A stretch of 64,000 nt of DNA from Bugulina stolonifera (Eukaryota; Bryozoa; Gymnolaemata; Cheilostomatida; Bugulidae): positions 13,103,072 through 13,167,071 of the forward strand of contig OW285189.1 of assembly GCA_935421135.1 (NCBI GenBank), written 5' to 3'. Below, in pieces: positions 46,200 through 58,725 of the stretch (position 1 is its first letter; each line of letters opens with the position of its first letter). The notes under the pieces were generated by a model that was not told the origin of the DNA, did not search any database, and worked only from the letters and a program-made list of their open reading frames with translations. The position numbers were made by a program, and so were the translations under genes.

Positions 46200-48579
46200 A
46201 CTCACTTTAGTTGTAAAGTAGCCTATATAGGACAATAATCTACTAGTGCAACTAATGTGGTAAAGGGACATTTTGAAAATGTCAGTTAGAACGTGTTTTG
46301 AACGTCTTATTTCTAACTGAAATTTTCGTTAGTGGAAAATTTAACTACAGTAGCCCAACATGTTCCCAACTAACTAGTCAAAACAAAACTCAAAAATATA
46401 CACAGTATGTTCTTTATACAAATCAATTAATGCATATAATATAGTAGTAAAACTACGACTGTTCATACCCGTCCCAACTATTCCAACGAAACTGGAATGA
46501 ATAGATACTTAGTGTAGGACACATGACTAATTCAAGTGTTTCTGCATATTAGAACATAGAAAGCTGTAGCTGCTTTCCTTTTACATGTATTTTAATGTTT
46601 CCATTTATTATACACTGCACAATACCACGTTATGCATGTGCATTATATTAGGTTGTGTATACAATCTAGTATTAGCCCATAACATAAGATACTCTCTCTT
46701 CAACACCTGATATTATGGTTACAATCACCAGTCTAATCTAACGACTATAATTGCAGAGTTGTCTTCTCTATTTCCCCCCTTTCTTTTCTTATAACATACT
46801 ACTGGGCACTGTAATATTGTCAACTTCGTCAAATAATTGTGCTAAAAGTTGTAAACTGTAAAAAAGGCATATCCCTTTCCTCCATGTACATTGTACATGT
46901 ATTTTATAACTAGTTGAAACAAAGATTCTTCCTAACAACATCTTAGTTCAGAGTTCGCAACGTTTCATTCAATATAACAGTCAAAAGTAAAAGTTTAGTG
47001 GCCATTAGATGATGTCACTACATTATTCAGTTGGTAAATTACACTCTACTAATGCCTTGTCCTGTTGTCCAATGAAACTTGCACATGACAGTGATATTGT
47101 AATACTCAAATATTAGGATTTGTCCTCTCCTAAGAATTACAATTACATGTACATTGTTTTGATAACTCCTACCTATTGTAACGGTAGCTGCTATGTTTCC
47201 ACATGAAATCTAGGAACTATTTTCCTAGCAGAATCTGAGTGCATTCAAGTAAATTTGATCCTCGAATGTTAAGGCTCAGCTCAATTGACTCGATGGGCGA
47301 ACCATTTCTTGCTAGAAAGAAGCTTCGTTGGTCGAAAATGAAAAAAACGCCGTCTTGTGTAGCTGACAAATTTTTATCTTGCTCTATTGCCAATCGACAG
47401 ATGTACCGGAGACAAAGTTAAAAGTCATACCCATTGACCATTCCTTTCAGGGGAAGAGAGGATGGGACTCAGAAAATGATAACACTGAGGCAAGAAAGAA
47501 AAACTGTATCTTCTTAATATTAGATAGTTTGTTGTGAGCAGTAAGAATACACACAATTAATTTGCACGTAAAGGCAATTCCAGTGTACATTTTTATTCGA
47601 ATCAAAAGTCGTCCAATACAATAGTTATAGAAAGTTTTCATTGCTATAATTGAAATCAGTGGCCATCGACATCCAACGGGGGAGATGATAACTCCTCTTT
47701 CCATTCAGTGGATAGTAGATGTGTGTAAATGTTTTTTATACATGTATGTTTACAACTTATTCATTATACAAGTTGGGATTTTATGCATGTTCTGCTTCAC
47801 CTTGACCCTAAAAATTGTCAAAGAGAAGCTAATTCTAAATACTATGATGTTCACATTATTTTAAAGCTAGCTAGTTTACTATGCTCCATAAAGCTAGCCA
47901 CGAGAGAACGCGAGCTCCAGCAAGCTCACTTTGTCGTTTGTCAGCCTGGCTCAAGGGGATAAGCATAGTGCCTGCCTATCAGTGGCCGCAATTTACATTC
48001 AGCCAATAATGAAAGCTTATTTTTAAGAAACCATAAAATTGGAGTCATTGTATTCCAATAGCTGGTAGTCCAACAATACTGGTTTACTATCACATAGACT
48101 AAAATAGTGAATGTCTACATGTTATTCAATGCTTAACTCACCAAAGTGGAAACTATACAGGTTCAGCACCAAATGCTCTATCTGTTACAAACTGCAACAT
48201 AATATTCACTCCTGTCTTTCATTTCTAAAACGTAAGAATAAATCTGAAATTTAAGTCTGGCAGTAATAACATTGGTACATTCAATACGAAAGTTTACTAA
48301 TTTTAATACTAGCTGTTTCATGCAACCAACCACTTCTGCAATCAAATATATTGCGAAATTATCAAAGTCAAAGTCAGAGCCAAAGTCCGGAGACCTCCAA
48401 ATATATATGGTTGAGTGTGTGGCTACTGGAACACTGTTGGAACATGGATTATACAGAGGAGATTTTAATGAGTGTTGACATTCTTTCAATGATCATCAGC
48501 CTAAAGTGAACACCAGACTATGACAATTTTATGGACGATCTTGTTATACAAAACTGTAGCTAAATAGTTGACTATAGCC
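46200..48579. other. Intergenic stretch, no confident gene
   Basis: An open frame on the plus strand at about 47266-47421 (MLRLSSIDSMGEPFLARK...) has higher CpG than its surroundings but no splice context or known motif. Fragments of the AGTTGTC hairpin family occur near 46757 and 47112. Nothing else is recognised. Confidence 0.35.
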
Positions 48580-48950
48580 TACAGTGGTATACCTACAACA
48601 GTGGTATACCTACACTGGTATACCTACAACAGTGGTATACCTACACTGGTATACCTACACTGGTTTGTCTACACTGGTATACCTACACTGGTTTGCCTAC
48701 ACTGGTTTGCCTACACTGGTATACCTGCACTGGTATACCTACAGTGGTATACCTACAGTGGTATACCTACACTGGCATTCCTACCGGTATACCTGCTGGT
48801 ATACCAGCTGGTATACCAGCACGTATACGAGTAGGTATGCCTGCACTGGTATACCTACAGTGGTATACCTACACTGGCATTCCTACCGGTATACCTGCTG
48901 GCATACCTACTCGTATACGTGCTGGTATACCTACTGGCATACAGGTACTA
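48580..48950. repeat. 14 bp minisatellite (ACTGGTATACCTAC)n
   Basis: About 25 units with a minority of 17 bp variants (AACAGTGGTATACCTAC). Toward the right, units change to GCTGGTATACCAGCTGG-type palindromes, and a block of about 90 bp is duplicated (around 48740-48830 and 48845-48925). Because 14 is not a multiple of three and the unit has no stop in any plus frame, all three plus frames stay open; these are not genes. Confidence 0.95.
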
Positions 48951-49355
48951 AAAATGCAAATGCTTGACTAAGACATTGAAGGAATTCTTTTATTAAGTGA
49001 TTAAAAAGTATTTCCATAAACCTGTTTCTAGTACATGAACATCAACTGCCAATTTTCTGACAAATTAATTAAATTGAATTAAATTATATAGTTAGCCTAT
49101 TAAATTTATTTGTTAAAGCTGATTAATTATTAGTGTCTTGTCCCAACTGATTCTGAGAATGACGAGGCAGGCGACTCTTGGGTAGGGGAGGTAATTCTCA
49201 TAGCAACTATGAAAATAAAATGTAGGCCTATCTCTGTTGGGCTGAGAATGTGTACATGTACTCCGATACAATAACAATGCGATACAATAACAATGCGGAT
49301 GTATTGCAATATAGAGTAGTACTAGATGCATGTTTTGATTTTTTGTTTCTAATAC

Positions 49356-49439
49356 TTTGATACCAGTCCAGGTATCATCATCATCAAAGGAAAATAAATT
49401 TGTTTTTCTCCAACGATGGCAACCAGGACTGGTATCAAA
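49356..49439. repeat. 14 bp inverted repeat with 56 bp spacer
   Basis: TTTGATACCAGTCC (49356-49369) and its exact reverse complement GGACTGGTATCAAA (49426-49439). It could be a hairpin or the ends of a very short element. Confidence 0.6.
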
Positions 49440-50994
49440 CTATCAGGAATATAAAATCAAAAATGCCTCTTTATATCGCGAAACTTCGTACGTACTCACA
49501 CCAACATCTTCAAGTGTGGATGTATATAGATCAAAAATTATGTCCGTAAGATTTTCCCTGACAAAAATGGTCAATCACGGGTTATGAATCAGCAGCTAGT
49601 ATCATGGAGAGGTGTGGTCTAGTAGGAACTTAGGCTCTCAAAAGGAGGGGACAACTCTACTAACAAGGGCAACATAAAAGTAGGGTGAAAAAATCTATCG
49701 ATTCATAACAAACTTGAGCTGGTTTTTCATATAAGAGTCGTTAGTAAAACAAAATATATTTCCTTCAGGCCTGCATGTATGTCCTATTGTTCCATAATAT
49801 AGTGTGACCCTAATCTGACCCTTGAGCATGATAGCTGTTCTAGCAATATCCTATCCTACATTACATGTTTCCTGTCCAAATATTCACTATGACATCCGTG
49901 GCCTTTTTATATGACTATAGAAAGTAGGAATGATCTGACTATCGGTTTGTGTACTTATTCTGGATTCATAGTTCAAGTCAATGCTCAAGTATAAAAATAC
50001 ATTATAATAAGGCATCTGTATATTTATACATTAAATTACTAACTGTTATCTATGTAGCTGACATCCTTAATTATATTATAGTTTATTACTGTCTAGACAA
50101 CTGGGACTCCCTCTCAGTCAAACTAACTGACTACTGCCAACTATAGAAATCATTCACAACTCATCAGTTGGTTGGTTGGTTTCCAACCAACCTATGTAAG
50201 CCAATACACTGAGCCCATTCCAGTCTCTGCAAAGTCTCCCTCATTCCACAGGAGACTCCCTGAATTTCAACTCAAATTTTAGCACCGACTAACCCACCCA
50301 CACTAGACACCCCCCACCCAAATGCTGAATCTCCCTTATTTACACCAGTGTAGCTTGGCTGAGTTCTAATACAATGCAATATCTACAATATTACAATTTT
50401 ATGATTATTAGGAAATTTCCATTACTAGCTGTACAAGTAAAAATCTGCTACATTGTAGTTATGCATATTTTACAATCTTATTGGAGCCCAGGTAAAGGTG
50501 AAAGCATAGGCTTATTATTCTCAAATGTGAACTACCACACTGCAGACCTACACATAAATAAATACGGTTAAATTAGAAGACAATCAAAACGGACTCATCT
50601 GAAGACACCTTAATTAGCGATATGTAAACATCGTTTTGTGTATTACTGAATCATTGGGAGTGGTATAGTAACATATTTATTATCTTAATTTCTGAGTTTT
50701 CATAACTGTCGCTGAAAAATTATTGTTTGTTAACCCCAGTAATTCAAACCATGATGGCCTCAACATAAGTCAGTTGTGACCAACCAGCTGTGAGCAACCA
50801 AATCATCTCTTTGCCCTACTATTCAGGGGGTAGACCTCAATTGAAACCTTTGCAACTGTTTGATGTTCTGCTATCAGTGGCATATTTTCCTGAAGAATGT
50901 GAACATACTCCAGAAGTATCCCATTTTAATATAATATGTACATGATATCCTGTAATACTAGTCAACAAACTGAAGCTCATTTTCATGTTGTCAA
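49440..50994. other. Gene-free stretch
   Basis: AT-rich intergenic DNA. Only a short palindrome (GTTGGTTGGTTTCCAACCAAC-like, near 50170-50195) and a fragment of the AGTTGTC hairpin family at 49644-49658 stand out. Confidence 0.35.
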
Positions 50995-51155
50995 TATATA
51001 CATGTATATTAATACATGTACATGTATATGTGTATATGTGTATATATGCATGTACATATATATACATGTATATGTACATGTATATATATACATGTATATA
51101 CATGTATATGTACATGTATATATATACATGTATATATGTGTATATGTACATGAAT
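50995..51155. repeat. (TACATGTATA)n-like alternating palindromic tract
   Basis: About 160 bp made of TACATGTA, TATATA and TGTATATG words, almost fully self-complementary. Long open frames on both strands here are products of the repeat. Confidence 0.92.
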
Positions 51156-51821
51156 ATGATTCAACTAAACCATCCAATGAAGCCATGTATAGGATACAAC
51201 ATCTACATGTACCAAGTACAAACTTCAGTTCAATCAAATGAAGAAATGGCTCATATAAACGTTAAAATAACAAACAGGCGCCATTCTCCAAGAAAGTCCT
51301 GGATGTATATGTATCACTCAGAACAAACCAACAAACCAACTGTGAACCATCAGCTTTCAATCAACAACATAGAGTTACGGAGTCAAAATAGTGGAGTATA
51401 ATATAGAGAATGTAGGAGATGTCACAATAGTTGCACTTTGCCCTAGTCACTATAATTTATCATGTTAGTATTAAATGTGTAACAACCCTGGTTGGTACTT
51501 AGTGGTTACAGCTAATCTTAGCTGGGAGATGAAGAACTAATAGCAGAACAACAACTACGAGTACATGTACATATATTATTACTACATATTCAAAATATAA
51601 GGCCGCTTTGCTCTTCACCCATTATTTAACTTCACAAAAATTCAAAATGTGAGAGATTTTACTAAGAGTGTAGAGAGTACATACTAGTTGATAGAGTTTC
51701 TACTAACTAATAGTAATAGATCTATAGTCTGATAATGATACTAATTTCTTGGAATCCTGTGTCTTGCATGCTCTGTATGTACTTTACATACAGTGTAAAT
51801 ATTAAATAAGATACCAGGTAG

Positions 51822-51940
51822 CACGGATCAAACTTAGTAGCTACCACGGATCAAACTTAGTAGCTACCACGGATCAAACTTAGTAGCTACCACGGATCAA
51901 ACTTGGTAGCTACCACGGATCAAACTTAGTAGCTACCACG
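51822..51940. repeat. 23 bp tandem repeat, five copies
   Basis: The unit CACGGATCAAACTTAGTAGC plus TAC is repeated five times with a single substitution (G for A in copy four). The near identity points to recent expansion. Confidence 0.95.
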
Positions 51941-53200
51941 CCAACATACAAAGCAATGATTATTTTGTAACCGTAATTATGAAATATCGAACGTAGCAGC
52001 AATGTGAGAAAACCTGACTGAGCATGCTCATTAGTTTGGAATCAAGGCTGAATCTTCAATGTCCACTTTCTAAAACCTAAACTTTAGCTTTCGATTACAA
52101 CACGTGGATCCTATTGTAAATGTAGAAGTTGTGTGATGGAGGGAGAAAAGTTTTAATTTTTTCTCCAAATGCTGGCTCGAAGCTGGATGTTTAGTAATAT
52201 TGATCTAGTATTGTTGTCCGTATTGAGATTTTTGAGAATTCATTAAGAATTTTGTAGACGACCATGATTATAATGTAACCTAAAGTATATTGCACTATAG
52301 CTAAGAAGATAGAACAATGGTAGCCCAAGCTGCGAATTTATGTTATATTATACAATGTATATGTGCAGATAGAAATGTGGCAGATGGAAATGTGCCACGT
52401 GAAGAGTTTTAGTCTTATTATCTTGGGAAGTTGTCTTTTCTTCCAGTAGACGACATGTGCATAACAGTTAATAATTAGATTCATTTGTAAATATGATATA
52501 AAGTTGAATAAACGTGGTCTACAATTATAACTCATATCGAATACAACATGGGTGGAAGAAATTTAATGTTTTTTTACTCTTACTGTCTACAAAGAGATTG
52601 GTGTTGGGTTGGAAGAGATTCCAAGAATTGAAAGCAGGTTTCCAGGGGTGACACAATAATACTATGACTCATATTCCACGGAACTCTGGGACCATTACCA
52701 ATTATAGGCCTACTTTTAACTGAATCACATAAATTATTTTAATTTGTTGGTTCAGTGCCAAAAGCAAAAACTTCCATCTTCAACCTGCATTAGTTGTTTG
52801 TTATCCACCTAGTATCTGATATAGGCCTGAATAAAACCAGGTTATCTTTTGGTAAAAAGTACAACTAAGCAGTAACCCTAATCTTGGGAACTCATTTGGA
52901 GCTACTACTAGGTATTATACAGGGGTACAGGTATGCTACAGTACACAGGCTATACAGCTGACTCATTTAAATGTATGAATGGCATGGACAACATCTGCAG
53001 CAAAAAATCCACATACAGGTCTACAGGAAGAAATAGGAATTCTTTCCAAATTCATCTCAATAGGTCATTGTGTCAGAGATCACTCAACATGTGTATCTAC
53101 ATGCAGTTGTACTTGAATGATAGAAACTTGTGTAGAGAGTCTGGACAGCTATAATTATTGATGATGATACAAATCAACTACATACATGTAGTTATAGCTA
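51941..53200. other. Gene-free stretch
   Basis: No exon with recognisable motifs. One family fragment (GGGAAGTTGTCTTTTCTTCC) lies at 52425-52444. Confidence 0.35.
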
Positions 53201-53208
53201 TTATATAC

Positions 53209-53497
53209 CAGGGCTGTAACAACCAAGGGGGCAAGGTGGGCATTTGCCACCCCAGAAATCTGTCCAAAAAACTTGTTTGTTGGTGTTGATTTTCAAAATT
53301 GAACTTCGTACACATTGATCACAAATTTATGGTCAGCGTTATAGTCTGAAAGACAGTATTAGCAGCCTGTGATTCTATCTATTTGACTGGAATTTGATAC
53401 AGACCATTTTAAGATATTTTTAGTATCGGTCTGGGCAGCCCGATACTCCGGCTTGGGCATTTTGCCCCCTCAGCCAAGAATAGTTGTTACAGCCCTG
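53209..53497. mobile_element. hAT-type MITE, 289 bp
   Basis: Terminal inverted repeats begin CAGGGCTGTAACAAC and end GTTGTTACAGCCCTG (15 bp exact), with further inverted similarity inside (GGGGGCAAGGTGGGCA against TGGGCATTTTGCCCCC). The octamer TTATATAC flanks both sides (53201-53208 and 53498-53505), an exact 8 bp target duplication. No coding capacity, so it depends on a transposase from elsewhere. The ends differ from those of the larger hAT element at 43311, so it is a different family. Confidence 0.92.
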
Positions 53498-53809
53498 TTA
53501 TATACACATGTATACAATCAATGTTATTTCATATTATAAGAATGTCCAGATTGGTTCCCCTTAGCTCTCTTTATCAACAATTATAATGACCAAAGCCCAG
53601 AACCAATTATATTTTAGCATGGTGCTAACTAAAACCATGTTATTATTTAAAAACCATCAATAACTCTCCGAAACGGAAATGTTGGCAGACCTGTGTGAAG
53701 ATGCCACGCAATTGAGAACCTAATGTTGGCAAACATTCATATACAACCCAATATCTTCCTATTGTATGCAATAATATACTATTTAATACTCATCAACTAC
53801 CAATTATAG

Positions 53810-53889
53810 GCCAGAACTTGTTGGTTTGGTTTCACTGGTAATACCAGAGAGATTGAGAGAAAGAGGCCAGATTGACAGCCATGTGGAAG
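53810..53889 (+). CDS. Possible orphan exon of an unknown gene
   Basis: 80 bases between a good acceptor (CCAATTATAG) and a donor (GAAG/GTATCC), reading PELVGLVSLVIPERLRERGQ and then IDSHVE in one frame. The amphipathic, charge-balanced sequence looks protein-like. No neighbouring exon that joins it was found and I do not recognise the family. Confidence 0.25.
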
Positions 53890-56800
53890 GTATCCATGTA
53901 CAAGTACTGTGTAACAGTTGTAAGTAATAAGTAGAGGAATACAATGAAGTAGGCCTGTGTATTCATTTACATAATAAAATCCAAGATGTTCAAGTCAAAA
54001 CATCTTAGTAGCAGTTAGTGCATGTAGTCCTAAATACAGTCACATAATTTTATGCATATACGTGTAGCCTACAAAATAAAATGTACATGTATATATACAT
54101 GTAGAATTGGCAATGGTTATTTTTTGCAAAAATTATAGAAGTCCAAATTATAATCAGAAGGATTAGTAAAGTTGTAGTACTTATTGTAGTAGATGCTGAC
54201 TACTAGCTGTACTTTCCCAAACCAATCATAATTTGACTGAGACTGTGGAACGCAGATACACTTCCTTATCATTCATCAACTTCAGTGGAAGTCTGAAGAG
54301 TAAAGGTATAGGAAGAGAGGCTGTGTGAGAGTGAATCAGACAGACAACACTGCTGCTGTATCAGCACTACCAAGTAGTACCTACCGGCACCAACAGCCTC
54401 TACAGATCTACAGGGATGTCTACTGTTAATCATTTGTGAATAAACAACATAGATTCTGCATGAGACACCGATTAGGAACGAATGATTGAAATTTGGCCAT
54501 TCAGATTTTTGCATTTTCTAAATTAGCATGAGATATTTACCTGAGTTGGTTTGTACTTGTACAATCATACATTGGAATTTGTTATCACCACTACTTTCTA
54601 GTCCTTACTACTAGCAGTCTACTAGTCAAAACTTATCTAAAAAGTCCCCAGTAAAGGCAAATGAAGACGGCATACTTTTTTAAATTTTGACTTTGTCGGA
54701 AATGGGGAAGTATCTATCTTGAAAAGATTCAAGCATGAAACATAAAAAGATGATAGCACCATCCTTAACTAAACGATATCCTGTCCTATGTCAACAGAGC
54801 AGTAACTTAAATAGGTTATAGCTGGCTTCACACAGTTGAATTTAATCAACTATTAATCTCACATTTAAAATAATCCACTGAACTTGAGTTAGACTAAAAG
54901 TGAAACAGAGAAGGACCGCGGAGCCATAAATCAAAGATAAAGTTGTCAGATGGTCGCAGGTGGAGGGGAACTGGAAGATTGTACACATGTATAAGAACTA
55001 GTACTAGTTATAGACTGAATTCTACAACCAATGCGTATTTTAAGCATGGCAGGGTAACTGTAGCTTCCCGCATTGCATACTTAAAACCACTTGGAGAGCA
55101 TAAACAAAACAGCAATTTTTTGAATTAAAATAATATAGTACATGTACACGTATATGGTCAGATATGACATACATGTAACTAACAGACCAAAGCTAGGCCA
55201 AATTATATTTCACGTGCAGTAGTTAGTTATGACTACATGCATACATGTACTTCCATCAGATATCTACATGACTAACAGTCAGCTGCTGTCAGCAATGGCA
55301 TCCTTCCATTATACATAGACATATACATATACCGCAATAATAACAAAATAGTAACAATATGATACAGATATTATACTTGGCTGTGAGTAAATATAATTGA
55401 TACTTCAGGGTGCAGTGTTTGCAATGCCTATTCTTGTCTAATCTACACTGCATTATGTATTATTCTGCCAGGATATATGAATGTATACAATGTAGCACTT
55501 TATGTGTCAGTATCAGATAACACTGACAATTGTAGTGTACTGATATACTGTCCTGACATACGAGTAGGCTAATGAGATAGCCTGTGGCATAACCCATCTT
55601 TTATCCCTATTATAACACAGGTATGACCATCTACATGTACTAGTGCTAGTATACCACATCTGCACATTAGGTATAATATGGTGAGAGGTTGAATGCATAA
55701 GTTACATTACACTAAACGCATTAGGTTTGTCTGTATTGATAACATGATGTGGTGCCATGAGTTAGTACTTCGCAGAGCTCATACTCTACAGAATAACACA
55801 ATGATCCCATACAATCATGTTAGTCACGGAGCTAACAGATTTTCAAATGTGAAAATTACTTCGTTTCTAAATGTTGCTGTATATACAGTACTTGATATAT
55901 AGGCTGACTTATACCTTGCCATTTGTTATCAACTCATTTGACAAGCACCTGTTATGCAATGTCAGCTTCACAGATTCCAGCTCAGCTCAACTCAGATAAT
56001 AACCAGACTCCTACCAACTACATTTTATAACAGCAAATATCAATTGTGAATAAACTGAAGAGAGATCATAGATTAGACAGAAAACATTACAAGTCACGAT
56101 CTGTACTGTGCCTCTATACTTCTTCAAATTCTAACAGTATAGTAGTTACAGGACCTGCCACTAATATAGTTAGAGTTGGCCAGCAGGTCAAGTTAGTCCT
56201 AAGTGTCAGTAGGAGTAGCAGTAATGTATACTTACATGCAAAGAGTCCAAGATGAGGTGAGGTATATATCCTTGCTTACTACAACTACCAGCAGTCTACT
56301 AGAAGCAATTTGTAATAAAACTAGCCAAGAAGACAACTGTGCTTTATGAAGCATATAAAATATAGCATTTCACTGATATTGGCAACGTATATTATTTATT
56401 ATATTATTGTTTTTCCTCTGCAAGTCTGCTACAAGTTGGACTATGGTCTACGGTCTACAGCTGGTTAGTAAGTGACTACCTCAACTAACTACTTTACCAA
56501 CTTGTGGTTAGAACCGACCAGAACTATCTTGTGGTTCTGTAGATTGAGTAGAGAACGGTGGAACAGTATGTTCACTCAAGTGTTCAAAGGCTAAATAAAG
56601 TATTGTATGTATGCAGCGATAGACTAACCGTAGCCTTTGATCCATGGGATCAACTGATGTGGTCACACATGTTTAGTTACTCAATAGATAAGTGATTATC
56701 AAACTAGTAACCAAACTTGCAATAGAAACAAACCAATCAAAAACCTATTAAGATGAGAGCTGATAGGTGATACAGTTATGTAGCGCATCAGCAATACAAT

Positions 56801-58033
56801 GGACTATCAACGGTGTGTCAGCGTTACCTTTGACCCCTGCTTCACTTCAGTTCTACTGAAAAGTGAAACAGCTAGTTGCAGACTGTACTTTTGCAGTTTG
56901 CTTCTTGGAGTTTGGTGATTGTTTGCACTGTATTTAATCTGCTACAGACCTAATATGTATATTTTATGTTTCTATTTTAAAATATAATATTTACATGACT
57001 ACCTATAACCAAGTACTCCTTGCTATAACGTTACTAGCTGAGTTAAAGTCGTCTGACAAATACAGTGCAGAGAGTATACGGCAGAGTGGTTCAAAACTGG
57101 ATGCTTAGAGATTAATTTTGTGTTGAGGTGTTTTCTTGACAGGCTAATTTTCCAATTGCGTCTCCAGCAAGCATCTATTTTTTATATGTCGTTTTCCAAC
57201 AGCCACACATTCATTATGAAGGTTTGTGCATATACAAAAGGTCTCACTAAATACATGTAGCTGTGTCAGCTGTCTATGGCGATGTTGATACCTTATCTTT
57301 TCCCTCGGCATGTTATAAGCTAGATAGCCCTAGTAACAGGATTTCCCAGCAGGTACATTTGAGATGGCAGACAGATTAGATTATATTTGTATATAACTTG
57401 AGCCATCCCCTTCCCCCCCCCCACCTTGTCTTCCACTTCCTGATTGAATGGCTATGCGGTAGTGCAGAGAGCAAAATGACTACTACTCTCTGCTCACTAC
57501 TCACGGCCAACTCAGTTTCCTCCTATGAGAAGCAAGAACTACACACAAGATATAAACATCTGATGAATCTTTGTGCTCTGTGCCAAGTTATGAACACAGC
57601 AATGTTCAGCTTTAATGACATTTTCTGGAATAAATTTAAATAACATTTGATATGATATGATTAACGCATAAAATCTCCTGAACTATTTCAAATGCAGATA
57701 ACCAGGTGCTGGACTATAAAATACAAGATTATATATATTAGTATACACCTTAATCATAGCACTTTTGATGAGGGTGCATAGTACTTGGATAGCATGAGTT
57801 AGGCGCCAGGATTTAGTGTCCAGATATCTTGTGCCAGATATGAGGGCGTTTTGTTCATCATACATGAAAAGATTTCAGATGTGTGGACATGGAGTGACGG
57901 GCAACTAATTGATTCAAAGCAGGTATCTATCAGCTAAGTGATCAATCATTATTCATTTGGCATACCTTAGAAGTTAGAACCATGACTTGCATTGCATGTA
58001 ACGTGTGGTACTAAATGTTTTGACTGGAGTTGT
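53890..58033. other. Intergenic stretch of about 4 kb
   Basis: Several frames of 60-80 codons (near 54943, 55693, 56046 and 57398) have no motifs. The one near 56140-56255 (IVVTGPATNIVRVGQQVKLV) looks slightly protein-like but lacks an identifiable exon border. No gene is called. Confidence 0.35.
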
Positions 58034-58073
58034 GTTCCCTTTATACTGTATACTGATACAGTATAAAGGGAAC
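58034..58073. repeat. Perfect 18 bp hairpin with 4-base loop
   Basis: GTTCCCTTTATACTGTAT (58034-58051) and its exact reverse complement (58056-58073) flank ACTG. No repeat family or flanking duplication is visible. Confidence 0.88.
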
Positions 58074-58725
58074 AGTATGCATGTAGGAAGGGCACATGGT
58101 ATGACAGATCCCAGTATTTTGAGAAACAAGCATCTTGCTGTGAAAATAAATTCGTTCATTCGCCATTGTGGATGATTTCAATTTTTTAACGTAACTATCT
58201 CGAAAATGATTATTTATTGTTACGCTCATAATATTATTTACTTGGTATAACAAGTTTCATGCAATTCAGCAGTTCCATAAATGATATTGGTACACCACAA
58301 CCTACTATATTTTTATATCAATATACATTATATTTATGTAGGCTTAATATATTATATATACTATGTAATCATGGACATTATAAATGCATTATGCTAATAT
58401 AATATGTAGTTAAAATTCAAATATTTACTATTGAACTAGATATATAGACCAACATAGTATATACAGTATTTCCCTGTTGAGTAAACATTGAACTTTACCA
58501 ATGAACTAATACTGATTGTAAATGGCTAATTCCATTGCACACTCAATAATTATCAGTTGAAAAACTAATCTTTCATTGCACAGTCTAATGTTTATTTAGC
58601 AACTGTAATACATATAACAGTAAATACTAATGTATCATACGACTAGTGTTAACATGCCTCACGTCACGGCAGCAGGATGGAGCTGATAGTTACAGACTGA
58701 CAGTACCGCAAAAAAATCTTGACAA

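Noticed and set aside
47239..47421. Small plus-strand gene
   Set aside because: CpG-rich and somewhat protein-like, but lacks a splice context, a recognisable motif or a partner exon.
48568..48971. Three overlapping repetitive protein-coding frames
   Set aside because: They arise because the 14 bp unit has no plus-strand stop in any frame. Nothing suggests translation.
50837..51401. Tyr/Met-rich open frames on both strands
   Set aside because: They are translations of the TACATGTATA tract in all phases and mirror each other on opposite strands.
51822..51940. CRISPR-like array
   Set aside because: The 23 bp units are directly adjacent with no variable spacers, and the genome is clearly eukaryotic. 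It is an ordinary tandem repeat.
56046..56255. Exon of an extracellular domain protein (GPATNIVRVGQQVKLV)
   Set aside because: No cysteines or clear acceptor, and no other domain pieces nearby.
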